DNA of 64,000 nt from Vampirovibrionales bacterium (GCA_029866025.1 JARXAD010000013.1:248001-312000), one strand, 5' to 3'; positions 35,980 to 45,429 are shown, counted from the first letter of the stretch. The notes: a model not told the origin generated them from the letters alone. A program made the numbers and translations.

Positions 35980-37092
35980 TTACTCCACGGTGGGCAGTTC
36001 ACCCAAGCCGTCGTCTTCGGCGGCGCGGGCACCCACAGGGGCCGTACCGGCTGTCCGTTGACTTAGTTGCTCTCGCACCAACACTTCAATTTCGTCTTTC
36101 AAGTTCAAGTTCTCGTTCAGGTGCTCAATGGATTTTTCACGGCCCTGCCCGAGTTTCATGTTGTTGTAGCTAAACCAGCTGCCGGCTTTTTCCACAATGC
36201 CCAAATCGCAGGCCACATCCAGCAAGCACCCTTCGGAAGAGATGCCTTTGCCAAAAATGATATCAAATTCCGCAGATTTAAAGGGAGGCGCCACTTTGTT
36301 CTTTTTAATACGCACAATGACACGGTTACCAATGTCCACGGTGCCGTTTTTTAGGCCTTCCTTGCGGCGAATATCAATGCGCACGCTGGAATAGAACTTA
36401 AGGGCGTTGCCACCGGTGGTGGTTTCGGGGTTACCGTACATCACGCCAATTTTTTGGCGCAGCTGGTTGATGAAAATCACGCAGGTGTCGGTTTTGGCCA
36501 CCACCGACGTGAGTTTGCGCAAGGCTTGGCTCATCAAGCGGGCCTGCAAGCCCACATGAGAATCCCCCATTTCGCCGTCAATCTCTGCCTTGGGCACCAA
36601 GGCGGCTACCGAATCGATGACAATGACGTCAATGGCACCACTGCGCACCAACTGTTCGCAAATTTCCAGCGCCTGTTCACCAGTATCGGGTTGGCTAATC
36701 AGTAAGCTAGAAGTGTCTACCCCAAGCTTGGCGGCGTATTCGGCATCCAAAGCGTGTTCGGCGTCAATAAAGGCCGCAATGCCTCCCAGCTTCTGGGCTT
36801 CCGCCACAATACTAAGGGTCAGCGTAGTTTTACCGCTGCTTTCAGGCCCGTAAATCTCAATAATGCGGCCGCGGGGAACACCGCCCACGCCCAGCGCCAC
36901 ATCCAACGACAACGCGCCCGTGGGGATCACCTTCATGGCTTCAATGGTTTTATCGCCCATTCGCATAATGCTGCCCTTGCCAAAGGACTTTTCAATGGAC
37001 TGAAGGGTTAAGTCCAGCATTTTGCTGCGTTCGCTGTTTTCGGCTTTGCTGGGAATGACCGATACCGTGGTTTTAGAATTTTTGGTTGCCAT
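35980..37092 (-). CDS. recA: Recombinase RecA
   Basis: RecA forms filaments on single-stranded DNA, drives homologous recombination and activates LexA cleavage. In the 370 aa, [20 protein letters not shown], Walker [40 protein letters not shown], loop L1/L2 ([29 protein letters not shown]) and the acidic C-terminal tail ([11 protein letters not shown]) are all present. The frame is open to 37197, but ATG 37092 (MATKNSK) has GGAGG 8 nt upstream. An 8-bp inverted repeat lies in the leader (37154-37177). recX is not adjacent. Confidence 0.97.
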   Translation of the reverse strand: MATKNSKTTVSVIPSKAENSERSKMLDLTLQSIEKSFGKGSIMRMGDKTIEAMKVIPTGALSLDVALGVGGVPRGRIIEIYGPESSGKTTLTLSIVAEAQKLGGIAAFIDAEHALDAEYAAKLGVDTSSLLISQPDTGEQALEICEQLVRSGAIDVIVIDSVAALVPKAEIDGEMGDSHVGLQARLMSQALRKLTSVVAKTDTCVIFINQLRQKIGVMYGNPETTTGGNALKFYSSVRIDIRRKEGLKNGTVDIGNRVIVRIKKNKVAPPFKSAEFDIIFGKGISSEGCLLDVACDLGIVEKAGSWFSYNNMKLGQGREKSIEHLNENLNLKDEIEVLVREQLSQRTAGTAPVGARAAEDDGLGELPTVE

Positions 37093-37153
37093 GAAGAGGG
37101 CCTCCGAAGGATGTAGGGAAAGGATTGTATAGGGACAACGGAAAGAGAGATTG

Positions 37154-37177
37154 AAGGTTGAGGTTAACGTCAACCTT
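37154..37177. promoter_or_regulatory. Inverted repeat upstream of recA (operator candidate)
   Basis: AAGGTTGA (37154-37161) and TCAACCTT (37170-37177) are perfect inverted repeats separated by 8 nt, 62-85 nt upstream of the recA start. The minus strand through it contains TTGACG, a possible -35. The position suggests an SOS-type repressor site, but it does not match the well-known LexA boxes I can recall. Confidence 0.4.
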
Positions 37178-37377
37178 GAGGGTTTGCCAATGTGCAAAAC
37201 GCCCCAAAATGATCAACAAATAACCATAGCAATTGTGTGCTGTTACTCAACAAATCACACCAGAACACTATAGCGAAAGGGGCCACAACATGCACCATGA
37301 TCGCCACTTATGAATCATGACGAAAACAGCAGGTAGTTAACCGTCTATTTTTACGGAAATATTATGGGCCGAAGGGC

Positions 37378-39807
37378 TTAGTGAGGCTGGCTGAGTGCTT
37401 GATAGGCCCAAATACTGCCAAACACTTTTTTAATATAAGTACGGGTCTGCTCGTAAGGAATTTGCTCCACAAACACGTCAGGGTCTGCTTTTAGCCACGG
37501 CTGAGTGGCTGGGTTTTGGGTGGCCCAGCGGGCCATGGCATTGGGACCACCGTTATACGCTCCCACCGCCAGCATGGGGCTCAACACCGGGCCAAAAGTT
37601 TCAAAACGGCTGTTAAGATACGCCAAATAGCGGCTGCCCAAGCGAATGTTGGTTTCGGGCAAATAAAGAGACGATGCCCCGCCCCACAGTAGCTTTTCCC
37701 AACCGGCCACTTCGGCAGCCGTTGTGGGGAGTAATTGCATTAGCCCCAATGCGTTGCTGCTGCTAGTGGCTTGGGGGTTAAAGTGGCTTTCTTCCCGCAG
37801 TATGCCAAGGGATTGCCACGGACTGATGCCGCTGCGCTGGGCTTCTGCAGCGAGCAGCTGAGTATAAGGTGTGGGGTAGAGAATGCCAAGCTCTGTTGGG
37901 TTGGGCTGATACGCCGACAAGTCTTTGCTTTCGGAAGCGATATTCTGCAAGGCTTCTCGCACTGCTTGGATGGCATGAGCGGGCTGTTGCTGCCACTGGG
38001 CTTGCCAGGCTTCTAACACGGCTTGGGTGCGTTGGGTTTGGGGAGATTCCGGCATCCCTTTCAGCCACAGCTGGGCATCGTCCAGCACGACAGGCTGTTT
38101 AGTTTGTTGGGTAATGCTTATGAGTGCCTCAACGGCTTGGCGACCATGGAGACTAAGTTCCTCCAGTGATGGACTAAATGGAACCAGTGGCAATGTGTGA
38201 ATGTCTTTAAAATTAGGCGTTTTTTGCAATTGCCAACCGGCATCGGGTTGTCCACTCAGTGCATTCAGGCGTTGTTGGGCGCGAAAAGCGTAATAGGTCC
38301 ATGGGTAGTCTTTGGTGATGCGCGTATACGTGGCTTTGGCCTTATCTCCTTGAATTGGGTCACCCTGGCCAGCCTCATAGGATTTTGCCAGCCAAAAGGC
38401 CATACTGGCTGAGGCTTTGGCGGTGGGGTGGGTTTGTAAGAAGGTTTCTGCCTGCTGGGTTAGCTGCGCCGGAATTTGCCCTGTGCGTCGAGCCGCTAAC
38501 CACTGTTTCCACCACAATTGCCACGTGGCTTCGGGCGCATAGCGACTTTGAGGGTACGTGTTTACCAGTTGAGACAACCACACGGAGGCTTGGGATTCAT
38601 TCAACAAACTAAGGCGCCACAACACCGCATCGCCTGCGGTTAAAGCACTGCCTGTTTGTTGCCAAGATGCTTTCAAGACGGCTTCTTGTTGCGTTAAAGA
38701 GCCCGCTTTACTCAAGGCTGCCATGAGGGTTGGCATTACGCTCTCTGATGGGTTGGCCATTAACGCTCGTTGAAAGGATGCCAGTGCCTGAGGTGTTTGG
38801 TGCAACTGCTGATAGGCTATGCCAGCAGCGGCATAGGCTTCAGCAGAAGGAGAGGCCCCTGCCAACACTGCCAAGGCTTCGGTGGCTGAGGCGAGTGCGT
38901 CTTTGCCTTGCAGTAGTCCTGTTGCAATCCAAGGTTTATCGGCTGGTTTAAGAGGAATATTTTTGGATTGAGCAGTCGCCAGCCATTGATGCGCACAATC
39001 GTTGGCAAAACGGCCCGTGGGGCTTTGGGTTAAATAATTATGCCAATGGGGCGAAGGGTCTTTTCCTTGCTGAGCGGCCATTGTGCCCAAGTAATAGTGA
39101 GCCGCAATGCCTTGGTCGCTTTGGGGTGATTGCGTTTCCAAGGCGTCAAACACGTGTTGGGCTTTGTCCCACTCACTGGCCCGTAAATGCGATTGCCCCA
39201 ACCGGTACTGGGCTTCGGTGGACAGGGGTGTATTTTCAGCAATAAGGGCCACCAGTTGGTACTGGGCGGCTGCTTCGTTGGGAATGGCGGCATACACCTC
39301 AGAACGATGCAGGCGTATGAAGGGTTTAAGGCCGGGGGCCAAGCGTTGCAACGTTTCCCAACGATGGGAGAGTTGATTTTTTTCTTCCAAAGAAAGGGTT
39401 TGCAGTTGGGGCAAGGTAGCCATCAGGGTGGCGTATTCCGTGCGAATGGCTTCTACCGACCAGCCACCTTCCGGTTGAAGGGCAGCATCTGAGGATAGGG
39501 ATGGGAGAAACTGGCGCCATGAGTCGGACCATTGCTCTCCCAGCAAGGCCAATTTGGCACGGGTACCTAGTTCACTGGGCACCGTGGACGAAAACCACCC
39601 CACGCCAAGGGTGGTAACAGCCACCAGCCCCAAGGCCAGCGTGACTGTTAACCATGGGTTTTTACCGAACCCCAATTGTTCAAGTCCCATGCCGTTCCAT
39701 CCAAACGAGTGTGACCCAGCAGGCGCATTGGAAGACCATCCATGAGAAAAGGCGCTCCAAGCGTCGGATGATTTTCCCACCGGTGACCTTTCAGGCGTCT
39801 TTCGCAT
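37378..39807 (-). CDS. Soluble lytic murein transglycosylase-like protein (TPR + SLT domain)
   Basis: This enzyme cleaves peptidoglycan glycan strands with formation of anhydro-muramic ends in the periplasm. The 809 aa contain one N-terminal membrane anchor (LTVTLALGLVAVTTLGVGWF, near residue 55), long helical repeats of TPR type (AAAQYQLVALIAENTPLSTE, AAAGIAYQQLHQTPQALASF) like the Slt70 U-ring, and a C-terminal SLT domain. The latter shows SLGILREESHFNPQATSSSN with the catalytic Glu, ALGLMQLLPTTAAEVA, NIRLGSRYLAYL and VGAYNGGPNAMARW. It resembles Slt rather than MltC. It stands alone, divergent from 39935. Confidence 0.9.
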   Translation of the reverse strand: MRKTPERSPVGKSSDAWSAFSHGWSSNAPAGSHSFGWNGMGLEQLGFGKNPWLTVTLALGLVAVTTLGVGWFSSTVPSELGTRAKLALLGEQWSDSWRQFLPSLSSDAALQPEGGWSVEAIRTEYATLMATLPQLQTLSLEEKNQLSHRWETLQRLAPGLKPFIRLHRSEVYAAIPNEAAAQYQLVALIAENTPLSTEAQYRLGQSHLRASEWDKAQHVFDALETQSPQSDQGIAAHYYLGTMAAQQGKDPSPHWHNYLTQSPTGRFANDCAHQWLATAQSKNIPLKPADKPWIATGLLQGKDALASATEALAVLAGASPSAEAYAAAGIAYQQLHQTPQALASFQRALMANPSESVMPTLMAALSKAGSLTQQEAVLKASWQQTGSALTAGDAVLWRLSLLNESQASVWLSQLVNTYPQSRYAPEATWQLWWKQWLAARRTGQIPAQLTQQAETFLQTHPTAKASASMAFWLAKSYEAGQGDPIQGDKAKATYTRITKDYPWTYYAFRAQQRLNALSGQPDAGWQLQKTPNFKDIHTLPLVPFSPSLEELSLHGRQAVEALISITQQTKQPVVLDDAQLWLKGMPESPQTQRTQAVLEAWQAQWQQQPAHAIQAVREALQNIASESKDLSAYQPNPTELGILYPTPYTQLLAAEAQRSGISPWQSLGILREESHFNPQATSSSNALGLMQLLPTTAAEVAGWEKLLWGGASSLYLPETNIRLGSRYLAYLNSRFETFGPVLSPMLAVGAYNGGPNAMARWATQNPATQPWLKADPDVFVEQIPYEQTRTYIKKVFGSIWAYQALSQPH

Positions 39808-39934
39808 AGAAGAAGCGCTCGTTTACTCAACACAATCACTACCGACTAAAAGTTTAACGTAAAATAAACCCACGGATGAGGCCCGTTGCTAGCTGTGTTG
39901 CTAGCTTTGCCGTGTATTAAGGATTGCTTGTGTT

Positions 39935-40429
39935 ATGACTGGTAATATTCGCCCGTTTCGCCCAAAAACCACTGCTCCTAGTGCTAAAGCCCGTGTGGGT
40001 GCCTTGGTGTTGTATGTGGGGGCAGGGTGGCTGCTGTTTCAGCAAAGTTTGGTGAGTGGCCAACAAGGGTTTAGCGTGTTTTTATTGCTGGGCTTGATTT
40101 ATTGGGTGTTTATTCGTCGCCATGTGGTGGCCACCAGCTACTTTTTTCGGTACCACTATTTGCAAGCCACGCTGGCTTTTTTGCTGGTGTTTGGCCTGTG
40201 TATGCTTAGTGTCATTGTTTGCCAAACCGTGGGCTCGTTGCTCAGTTTGTTCAATATGCCGGGTTTGATGCCTGTTACCACGCTGCTGTTGGGTACCATT
40301 CCCCAATACATTGATTTAGCCTTTAAAGGCCTGATTGCCGTGATTGCCCTTACCCAAGGCGGGGCGGCGCTGGCGGGTAAATTGCCGCGCTTGCCTGTCG
40401 TCAGCGAAAACGCCGAGTTTTGGGCTTAA
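39935..40429 (+). CDS. Small integral membrane protein of unknown function
   Basis: I do not recognise this 164-aa protein. After a basic N-terminus (MTGNIRPFRPKTTAPSAKAR) come four hydrophobic segments: VGALVLYVGAGWLLFQQSLV, GFSVFLLLGLIYWVFI, FLLVFGLCMLSVIVCQTVGS and IDLAFKGLIAVIALTQGGAA. The positively charged N-terminus suggests it stays in the cytoplasm. It is divergent from the transglycosylase gene, and copy C of the intergenic repeat follows. Confidence 0.65.
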   Translation: MTGNIRPFRPKTTAPSAKARVGALVLYVGAGWLLFQQSLVSGQQGFSVFLLLGLIYWVFIRRHVVATSYFFRYHYLQATLAFLLVFGLCMLSVIVCQTVGSLLSLFNMPGLMPVTTLLLGTIPQYIDLAFKGLIAVIALTQGGAALAGKLPRLPVVSENAEFWA

Positions 40430-40460
40430 AAATCAGCTTTAAAAATCCAAGGGCAGTGGA

Positions 40461-40650
40461 TAAGGGCTGTTTGTTGGGCTTACAATGCGCTAGCATTAGC
40501 CCAACAACGACTGTCTGCGAACAAGCCACGCCAAAGCGTGTTTTCTAACTTAAATAAGGCGAAAGCCCGTAATTGTAGGTGTTTTCGAAAAAATGCTAGT
40601 GTATAAGCTAAGCCTGCTGGGGGAGCGCTGAGGGGCGGGTCCCTAGGCAA
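40461..40650. repeat. Dispersed structured intergenic repeat, decayed copy C
   Basis: Only the ends resemble copies A and B. The P2 hairpin TTGTTGGGCT...AGCCCAACAA (40471-40480/40498-40507) is nearly identical to copy A, and a P4 hairpin GCTGAGGGGC/GTCCCTAGGC (40627-40636/40639-40648) is close to copy B. The middle is replaced by unrelated AT-richer sequence containing CACGC-CAAA-GCGTG plus TTTT, which may terminate the upstream membrane protein gene. Confidence 0.6.
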
Positions 40651-40671
40651 AAAGAAATTTTACAAAGAAAG

Positions 40672-41700
40672 TTACTTACCCCCGTGGCACAACTGAAAAC
40701 ACAACTGGGCAAGCACCAGCTCAGGATTTACTTTGTCGCGCACTTGCTGGCGGGCGGCCTCCAGCCAATACAATCGGGTATGCAGCCACCCAAAGGCTTT
40801 GGCTTCCAGCAAGCCTAGTTGGCCGCTGCGCTTCCATTGGGCTTGCGCCGATTCTATCCATTGCTCTAGCACCCGCTCCACGGGCCAGTCGTGCTCTTTG
40901 GCAAAGGCGCTGATGTTTTGGTGTAAGTCATCGGCATTCGTATAGCCAATGAGGTTGGCCCACAGGCTTTCAAAAAATGGGTGGGGTGGCTCTATCACGT
41001 GATCGGAAGGCAAGAAGGGCAGCACCTGACAGCGCGACACAATGGTTTCCATCAGCTGTCCCACTTGGTGGGTGAGCAAAATAAACAGCACGTTGTCGGG
41101 TGGCTCTTCCAAGGTTTTTAGCAATTTATTGGACGATGAATCACTGAGAACCTTATGACTGAGACCTTGGGGAAGCCACTGGCCCTTAAAGGGGCTTTCC
41201 TGGGTTTCCATAGGTGGCGCAATGCGGTGAACGGTTTTGTCAGTAGCAGGGAAACACTCGCCATCGGCGAAAATCACCACCCGTAACGTGTCCGATGATA
41301 ATCCCAGATGCTGAATAAGCCCTTGAATTTGGGACACAGCAATGGTGGTAGCTGCTTTTTTACTCTTTTTGATTTTGTCCAAGGTTTCGTCATCCAACCC
41401 GCTGTGACGAGAGACGGTGATGACGTTGGGGTGCTGGTTGGCTTCCGTCCAACGGCAGTCTTTGCACATACCGCAGGCCAAGCCATCGGAAGTGCGCTGA
41501 GTACATAGCAAGGTTTGGGCCAAACTCAAGCTGGCACGGTATAAATCCACCGCGTTGGGGCCTGCGAACACCCAAGCCGGCGATAAACAGTGGGCGTGAA
41601 TGGCCTTTTGCAAAAATGGCCCCGCAAAGGCATCCACCTCAGACAATTTTTCCAGCACGGGGGGCGTTAGTGTTGGTGAATCATGGATTTTTACTGACAT
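40672..41700 (-). CDS. holB: DNA polymerase III subunit delta' (clamp loader)
   Basis: Part of the clamp loader that opens the sliding clamp onto DNA. The 342 aa show PAWVFAGPNAVDLYRASL (degenerate P-loop, as usual for delta'), a four-Cys zinc module CGMCKDCRW with neighbouring Cys residues, KLLKTLEEPPDNVLFILLTH and the SRC-type motif IVSRCQVLPF. It overlaps holA by 10 nt (translationally coupled), and is last in panB-panC-holA-holB. The family is recognised from motif order; the sequence between residues 120 and 180 is longer than usual. Confidence 0.85.
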   Translation of the reverse strand: MSVKIHDSPTLTPPVLEKLSEVDAFAGPFLQKAIHAHCLSPAWVFAGPNAVDLYRASLSLAQTLLCTQRTSDGLACGMCKDCRWTEANQHPNVITVSRHSGLDDETLDKIKKSKKAATTIAVSQIQGLIQHLGLSSDTLRVVIFADGECFPATDKTVHRIAPPMETQESPFKGQWLPQGLSHKVLSDSSSNKLLKTLEEPPDNVLFILLTHQVGQLMETIVSRCQVLPFLPSDHVIEPPHPFFESLWANLIGYTNADDLHQNISAFAKEHDWPVERVLEQWIESAQAQWKRSGQLGLLEAKAFGWLHTRLYWLEAARQQVRDKVNPELVLAQLCFQLCHGGK

Positions 41701-42671
41701 AACAACGTATCCAAAGCCAAGTCGGGGCTTAGTTGACCCGTTTTAAAGGCTTGTTCCAAGGTGGTGACCTGCAGACGCAGGTGTTTGAGGCGTTCGTAGC
41801 TGACGCCTTCCAATTGTCGCAAATCAATGCTGATTTTGCCCGGTTTTTTCCCCAATCGCTCTGCTAGCTGGGTTTCGTGGTAGCGGTGGCGCTGCAAATA
41901 GCGCAGCATAAAGGCGTATTCCACCTGATTGGCCAACAAGGCCCAAACCAGTTGGGGCGCCTTGCGCTGCAAGGCTTCATGAAGAATAGCCAGCCCGTTA
42001 CCCCCGCTGCGCTGATGAAACCAGTCGTTGAGCATCTCAAACAAGTTGTCGGTGTGAGTGCACAAAGCGGCCACGGCTTGGGGGGTGATGGGTTGGCCGT
42101 TGGTGTACACCGCCAGTTTGCGGGCCTCGTTGAGCAAAGGCTGGAGCAACACGCCGTAGGCTTCCACCAAGGCATGGGCCGCTGGAGGCGTTACCGTAAT
42201 GCCTTCCGCTTTGGCAGCGGTAATCAAGGCCACTTCCGCCTCTTTGGTTTGGAAAAACGCCAAAGCTTTAAATTCATGGACAGTCACAAAAGATTGGCTG
42301 GCCAGCCATTTGGGCAATTTTAGCTTTCGGTCAAACTTGTCGCTGATAAACACCACCCGTTTTTGGGTTGCATCCACGTTTTCCAGCGAGGCTTTCAGTG
42401 ATTCTAGGTCGGGCGCGTCGTCGTCTTTAATGGCGTTGGCAAAGGGGGCGAAGCCATCAATCTCTATCCATTGCACGTTGCCAAGGGCCATGCTCACTTG
42501 CTCCACGGCTTCCGTAACTTCCGCCAGAGTGGGGGAAATTAAACGCTTGTAGCAGAGAGCTTCCATGGCAGGCGAAACCACTTTGTCTCGCATGGCTTTC
42601 AGTTCGCCATCGCGACGTCCTGTGTCTTCGCCCACAAACAAATGGACGGCATGTGAGGAGGGCGCGCTCAT
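41691..42671 (-). CDS. holA: DNA polymerase III subunit delta (clamp loader)
   Basis: The delta subunit wrenches open the beta clamp. The 326 aa begin AVHLFVGEDTGRRDGELKAM (the LxxGxD-type start of the delta family) and continue VVFISDKFDRKLKLPKWLAS, then the helical domain LVEAYGVLLQPLLNEARKLA, FEMLNDWFHQRSGGNGLAIL and the C-terminal VEYAFMLRYLQRHRYHETQ and SYERLKHLRLQVTTLEQAFK collar. It overlaps panC by 4 nt and holB by 10 nt. The coupling of pantothenate and replication genes appears to be just an operon arrangement. Confidence 0.85.
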   Translation of the reverse strand: MSAPSSHAVHLFVGEDTGRRDGELKAMRDKVVSPAMEALCYKRLISPTLAEVTEAVEQVSMALGNVQWIEIDGFAPFANAIKDDDAPDLESLKASLENVDATQKRVVFISDKFDRKLKLPKWLASQSFVTVHEFKALAFFQTKEAEVALITAAKAEGITVTPPAAHALVEAYGVLLQPLLNEARKLAVYTNGQPITPQAVAALCTHTDNLFEMLNDWFHQRSGGNGLAILHEALQRKAPQLVWALLANQVEYAFMLRYLQRHRYHETQLAERLGKKPGKISIDLRQLEGVSYERLKHLRLQVTTLEQAFKTGQLSPDLALDTLLCQ

Positions 42672-43561
42672 GACAGCAACCGATTATCAATGAGGCGGAC
42701 GGTGTTCTCACTGCTGCCAATGTGGGCTGCCATGAGCAGGCGAACACCGGGCTTGAGGGTGTCCACGGGTTGGAAGGTGGCGTCGTCCACCGCCAGCAGA
42801 TAATCCAGCTTAAATCGTTCGGCAACAGTGGGGTCTATGTTAGCAAAAACCTGCTGGCGCGCCGTGCCAAATGATGTGTAAGAGCTAATCGGTCCACTTT
42901 GTTTGACGAGCGTTTCAATCGCAATAAGCCACTCATTTAATAACAGGGCCGCCTGTTGATCGAGAGTGTCAACCAAATGTTTGTTGCGTGAACTCAACGC
43001 CAAGCCTTTTAAGGGACCTTGGTCCTCGCGCACAATGGGGTGGCCAATAAGTTGAACGGGCACGTTGAGATCTGCCACCATCCGTTTAAGAATCGTGAGT
43101 TGTTGGGCGTCTTTTTCCCCAAACACGGCAATGGTGGGCTGAATGAGGTTGAACAACTTGAGCACTACCGTACACACGCCCACAAAATGTCCCGGACGGC
43201 TGGCGCCACAGGCCATATTCGTCAGGCTTATGGGTGGGGCTACCAGCGTTTGTTCTAACTGACCGTTGGGGTACATCATCGCATCGGTGGGAAGAAACAA
43301 GGCATCAGCGTCTTCTGCTTGGCAGGCGGCGGCATCGTCTTCTAAGGTGCGAGGGTAAGTGGCCAAGTCTTCGTTAGGGCCAAACTGAAGGGGATTGACG
43401 TAAATGCTTACTACCACGATATCCGCCAGTGTTTTGGCATGACGAATCAGGGCACGATGCCCTTCGTGCAAGGCACCCATGGTAGGCACCAACGCCACGG
43501 TGTGGGTGCGGTTGGCGGCCACAAAGGCTTGGGTTGCTTCTAAGGTTTCCAGCCGTTGCAT
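42668..43561 (-). CDS. panC: Pantothenate synthetase (pantoate-beta-alanine ligase)
   Basis: This enzyme joins pantoate and beta-alanine with ATP, the last step of vitamin B5 synthesis. The 297 aa have the class I-like signature LVPTMGALHEGHRALIRHA, VVSIYVNPLQFGPNEDLATY, the substrate loop GHFVGVCTVVLKLFNLIQP, FGEKDAQQLTILKRMVAD and the KMSKS-equivalent ALSSRNKHL. It starts 3 nt after the panB stop, so the two are translated together. panD is not present in the window. Confidence 0.96.
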   Translation of the reverse strand: MQRLETLEATQAFVAANRTHTVALVPTMGALHEGHRALIRHAKTLADIVVVSIYVNPLQFGPNEDLATYPRTLEDDAAACQAEDADALFLPTDAMMYPNGQLEQTLVAPPISLTNMACGASRPGHFVGVCTVVLKLFNLIQPTIAVFGEKDAQQLTILKRMVADLNVPVQLIGHPIVREDQGPLKGLALSSRNKHLVDTLDQQAALLLNEWLIAIETLVKQSGPISSYTSFGTARQQVFANIDPTVAERFKLDYLLAVDDATFQPVDTLKPGVRLLMAAHIGSSENTVRLIDNRLLS

Positions 43562-43564
43562 GGG

Positions 43565-44506
43565 TTAGGATGCTCCTGCGAGCTGCCGAGAGGATGAAAG
43601 ATTGGATTCATCCAGCACCGAGCGCATGGCACTGAGGACAGTCTCTTTCATGGACTCATCTAATGTGAAAGACTCGGCGGCATTGGGGAAGGTTTTTGAG
43701 GTCACGTCATTGCAGTACTCCGTTACTGCTTGTTGAGTCTCCGTGGCCATGTCGGCGTACTTCCTCACAAAACGCGGTGATAATTGGGTGTAGCGGCCTA
43801 AAATATCGTCAATCACCAGCACTTGGCCATCGCACTGTAGGCCAGCCCCAATACCAATAGTAGGAATGGATAGGGCTTGGGTAATGATTTCAGCTACTTC
43901 GGTGGGGACCAGCTCTAATACCACGCTAAACACACCGCACGCTTGAAGCACCAGAGCATCGCGAAGCAATTGGGCGGCTTGAACTGGAGTTTTGCCTTGA
44001 ACCTTAAAGCCACCCAAGGTGTGAATGGCCTGTGGCGTGAGCCCCAAGTGGCCCATCACCGGAATGCCCATGCTCACCAACCGCCGAATGACGGCACACA
44101 CAGTGGGGGAAGCGCCTTCTACTTTGACGGCCACGGCGCCGCCTTCTTGCACCATACGGCCGGCGTTGCGGCAGGCCTCGTCTTCGCCTAGCGTCACGCT
44201 TAAAAAAGGCATATCGGCTACTAATAAGGCTTTTTCTGTGCCACGGCGCACGGCTTTCACGTGGTGGAGCATCTCATCCATGGTGACCGAGAGCGTGTTG
44301 GGGTGTCCCAAAATAGTCATGGCTAAGGAATCGCCTACCAACAGGATGTCCACACCGGCGGCGTCTAATTGGCGGGCATTGGTGGCATCATAGGCTGTGA
44401 GGACGGTGATGGGCTGGCCAGAATCTTTTTTGGCCAGCAAGCGTGGCAAGGTCACCACGGGCCGAGTCGTTGAAGGGTGTTCGTTGTTGGCAGGTTGGAG
44501 AGACAT
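43565..44506 (-). CDS. panB: 3-methyl-2-oxobutanoate hydroxymethyltransferase
   Basis: This enzyme makes ketopantoate from 2-oxoisovalerate and methylene-tetrahydrofolate. The 313 aa show TVLTAYDATNARQLDAAGVD, LLVGDSLAMTILGHPNTLSV, AVKVEGASPTVCAVIRRLV, MGHLGLTPQAIHTLGGFKVQ and IPTIGIGAGLQCDGQVLVID, with the magnesium-binding Asp and Glu residues in place. It is the first gene of panB-panC-holA-holB. About 40 C-terminal residues go past the usual family end. Confidence 0.96.
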   Translation of the reverse strand: MSLQPANNEHPSTTRPVVTLPRLLAKKDSGQPITVLTAYDATNARQLDAAGVDILLVGDSLAMTILGHPNTLSVTMDEMLHHVKAVRRGTEKALLVADMPFLSVTLGEDEACRNAGRMVQEGGAVAVKVEGASPTVCAVIRRLVSMGIPVMGHLGLTPQAIHTLGGFKVQGKTPVQAAQLLRDALVLQACGVFSVVLELVPTEVAEIITQALSIPTIGIGAGLQCDGQVLVIDDILGRYTQLSPRFVRKYADMATETQQAVTEYCNDVTSKTFPNAAESFTLDESMKETVLSAMRSVLDESNLSSSRQLAGAS

Positions 44507-44599
44507 GGCAAAACCTTGGTTGGGGTGGGGCTTTGTCAGTGTAACAAAAGCACACAGGGGCGTAATGTGTAACAGTTTTTTACAAACTAGCAGCGTTTA

Positions 44600-44628
44600 C
44601 CCCCCCCCTGTTTTTATATCAATACAAT
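44600..44628 (+). promoter_or_regulatory. Promoter candidate containing a C9 tract
   Basis: A run of nine C (44600-44608) lies just after TTTAC and before TTTTTATATCAA and TACAAT (44623-44628), a good -10. The spacing between TTTACC and TACAAT is about 21 nt, too long by roughly four bases. Contraction of the tract would bring it to 17, the arrangement known from C-tract-controlled promoters. Confidence 0.35.
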
Positions 44629-44684
44629 TATTTTTGAATGATTGATTTTTTATTATTACTTACTCAACTTAAGGAGAATTTTTG

Positions 44685-45326
44685 ATGTCTGGTATTCCTA
44701 AACTTCACCAATCGCATGCGTTTTTACAGTTTTTGGCTCAAAAAGCCACGAATAACTGTGATCAACTTACGAAAGACGAATATGAAACCTATGCGCGCGA
44801 ATATGCTGCTAAACATAAAACAAAGGTAGCGTATTCGGATTTTTCGTTTGCCAAAATTAATCGGGATGGCGATAAGATTCTTTCTCTTGCTGAGATTAAA
44901 AGCCAAGAATTTATTGCCCAACAAGGTCCTAAATTTTGGGATCAGATGTATACACAAGCAGTTGATTCTGGTCTTAGCGACCAATCACAAACGGGTTATA
45001 AAACTGTAATTGGTAAATGCGGAGATAATACTATTTGGGAAGGAAACCCGGACGATATTCCTGGGACGGCTAAAGGTAAAGAAACAGTTCAGCTTAAGCA
45101 TTCAAACTTAGATTACTTTGGTATATTTTCAAAAAAAACCCGTACTACAGATATAGCTCCCAACGTGTGTGATTTATCAACTTTTTATGAACTTTCGGGC
45201 GCGGAGCTTGTTGGGTATGGCTCTATTTGTGATGTTGCAAGCTATATGGATTCTTTTAAAAAGGCTGATGGGGCTATTACAAAAGACGATCTAGAGTTTG
45301 CTAAGAAACGCTTGGAAGACAAATAA
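44685..45326 (+). CDS. Hypothetical protein with an EF-hand-like motif
   Basis: This 213-aa protein has ATG 44685 and a strong AAGGAG 8 nt upstream. Residues about 45-65, SFAKINRDGDKILSLAEIKS, fit an EF-hand loop (NxDxD...E), and a second, weaker acidic pair of helices is near the C-terminus (DSFKKADGAITKDDLEFAKK). The middle has two Cys (GKCGDNTIWEGNP and later NVCDLS). No signal peptide is seen. Local codon usage is AT-richer than the neighbours, which could indicate recent acquisition. Its upstream region shares GTTTTTAT...ATCAAT..AAT with 29248. Function unknown. Confidence 0.65.
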   Translation: MSGIPKLHQSHAFLQFLAQKATNNCDQLTKDEYETYAREYAAKHKTKVAYSDFSFAKINRDGDKILSLAEIKSQEFIAQQGPKFWDQMYTQAVDSGLSDQSQTGYKTVIGKCGDNTIWEGNPDDIPGTAKGKETVQLKHSNLDYFGIFSKKTRTTDIAPNVCDLSTFYELSGAELVGYGSICDVASYMDSFKKADGAITKDDLEFAKKRLEDK

Positions 45327-45429
45327 TAAATGATAAAGTGTGTGCAAGCGAAGTAACTTGGTTGCCTCGTTTGCCCCCTTGTGTGACTGTATGAGGGTAT
45401 TAGCCATTTAATTTAAGGGCTATTCCCTC

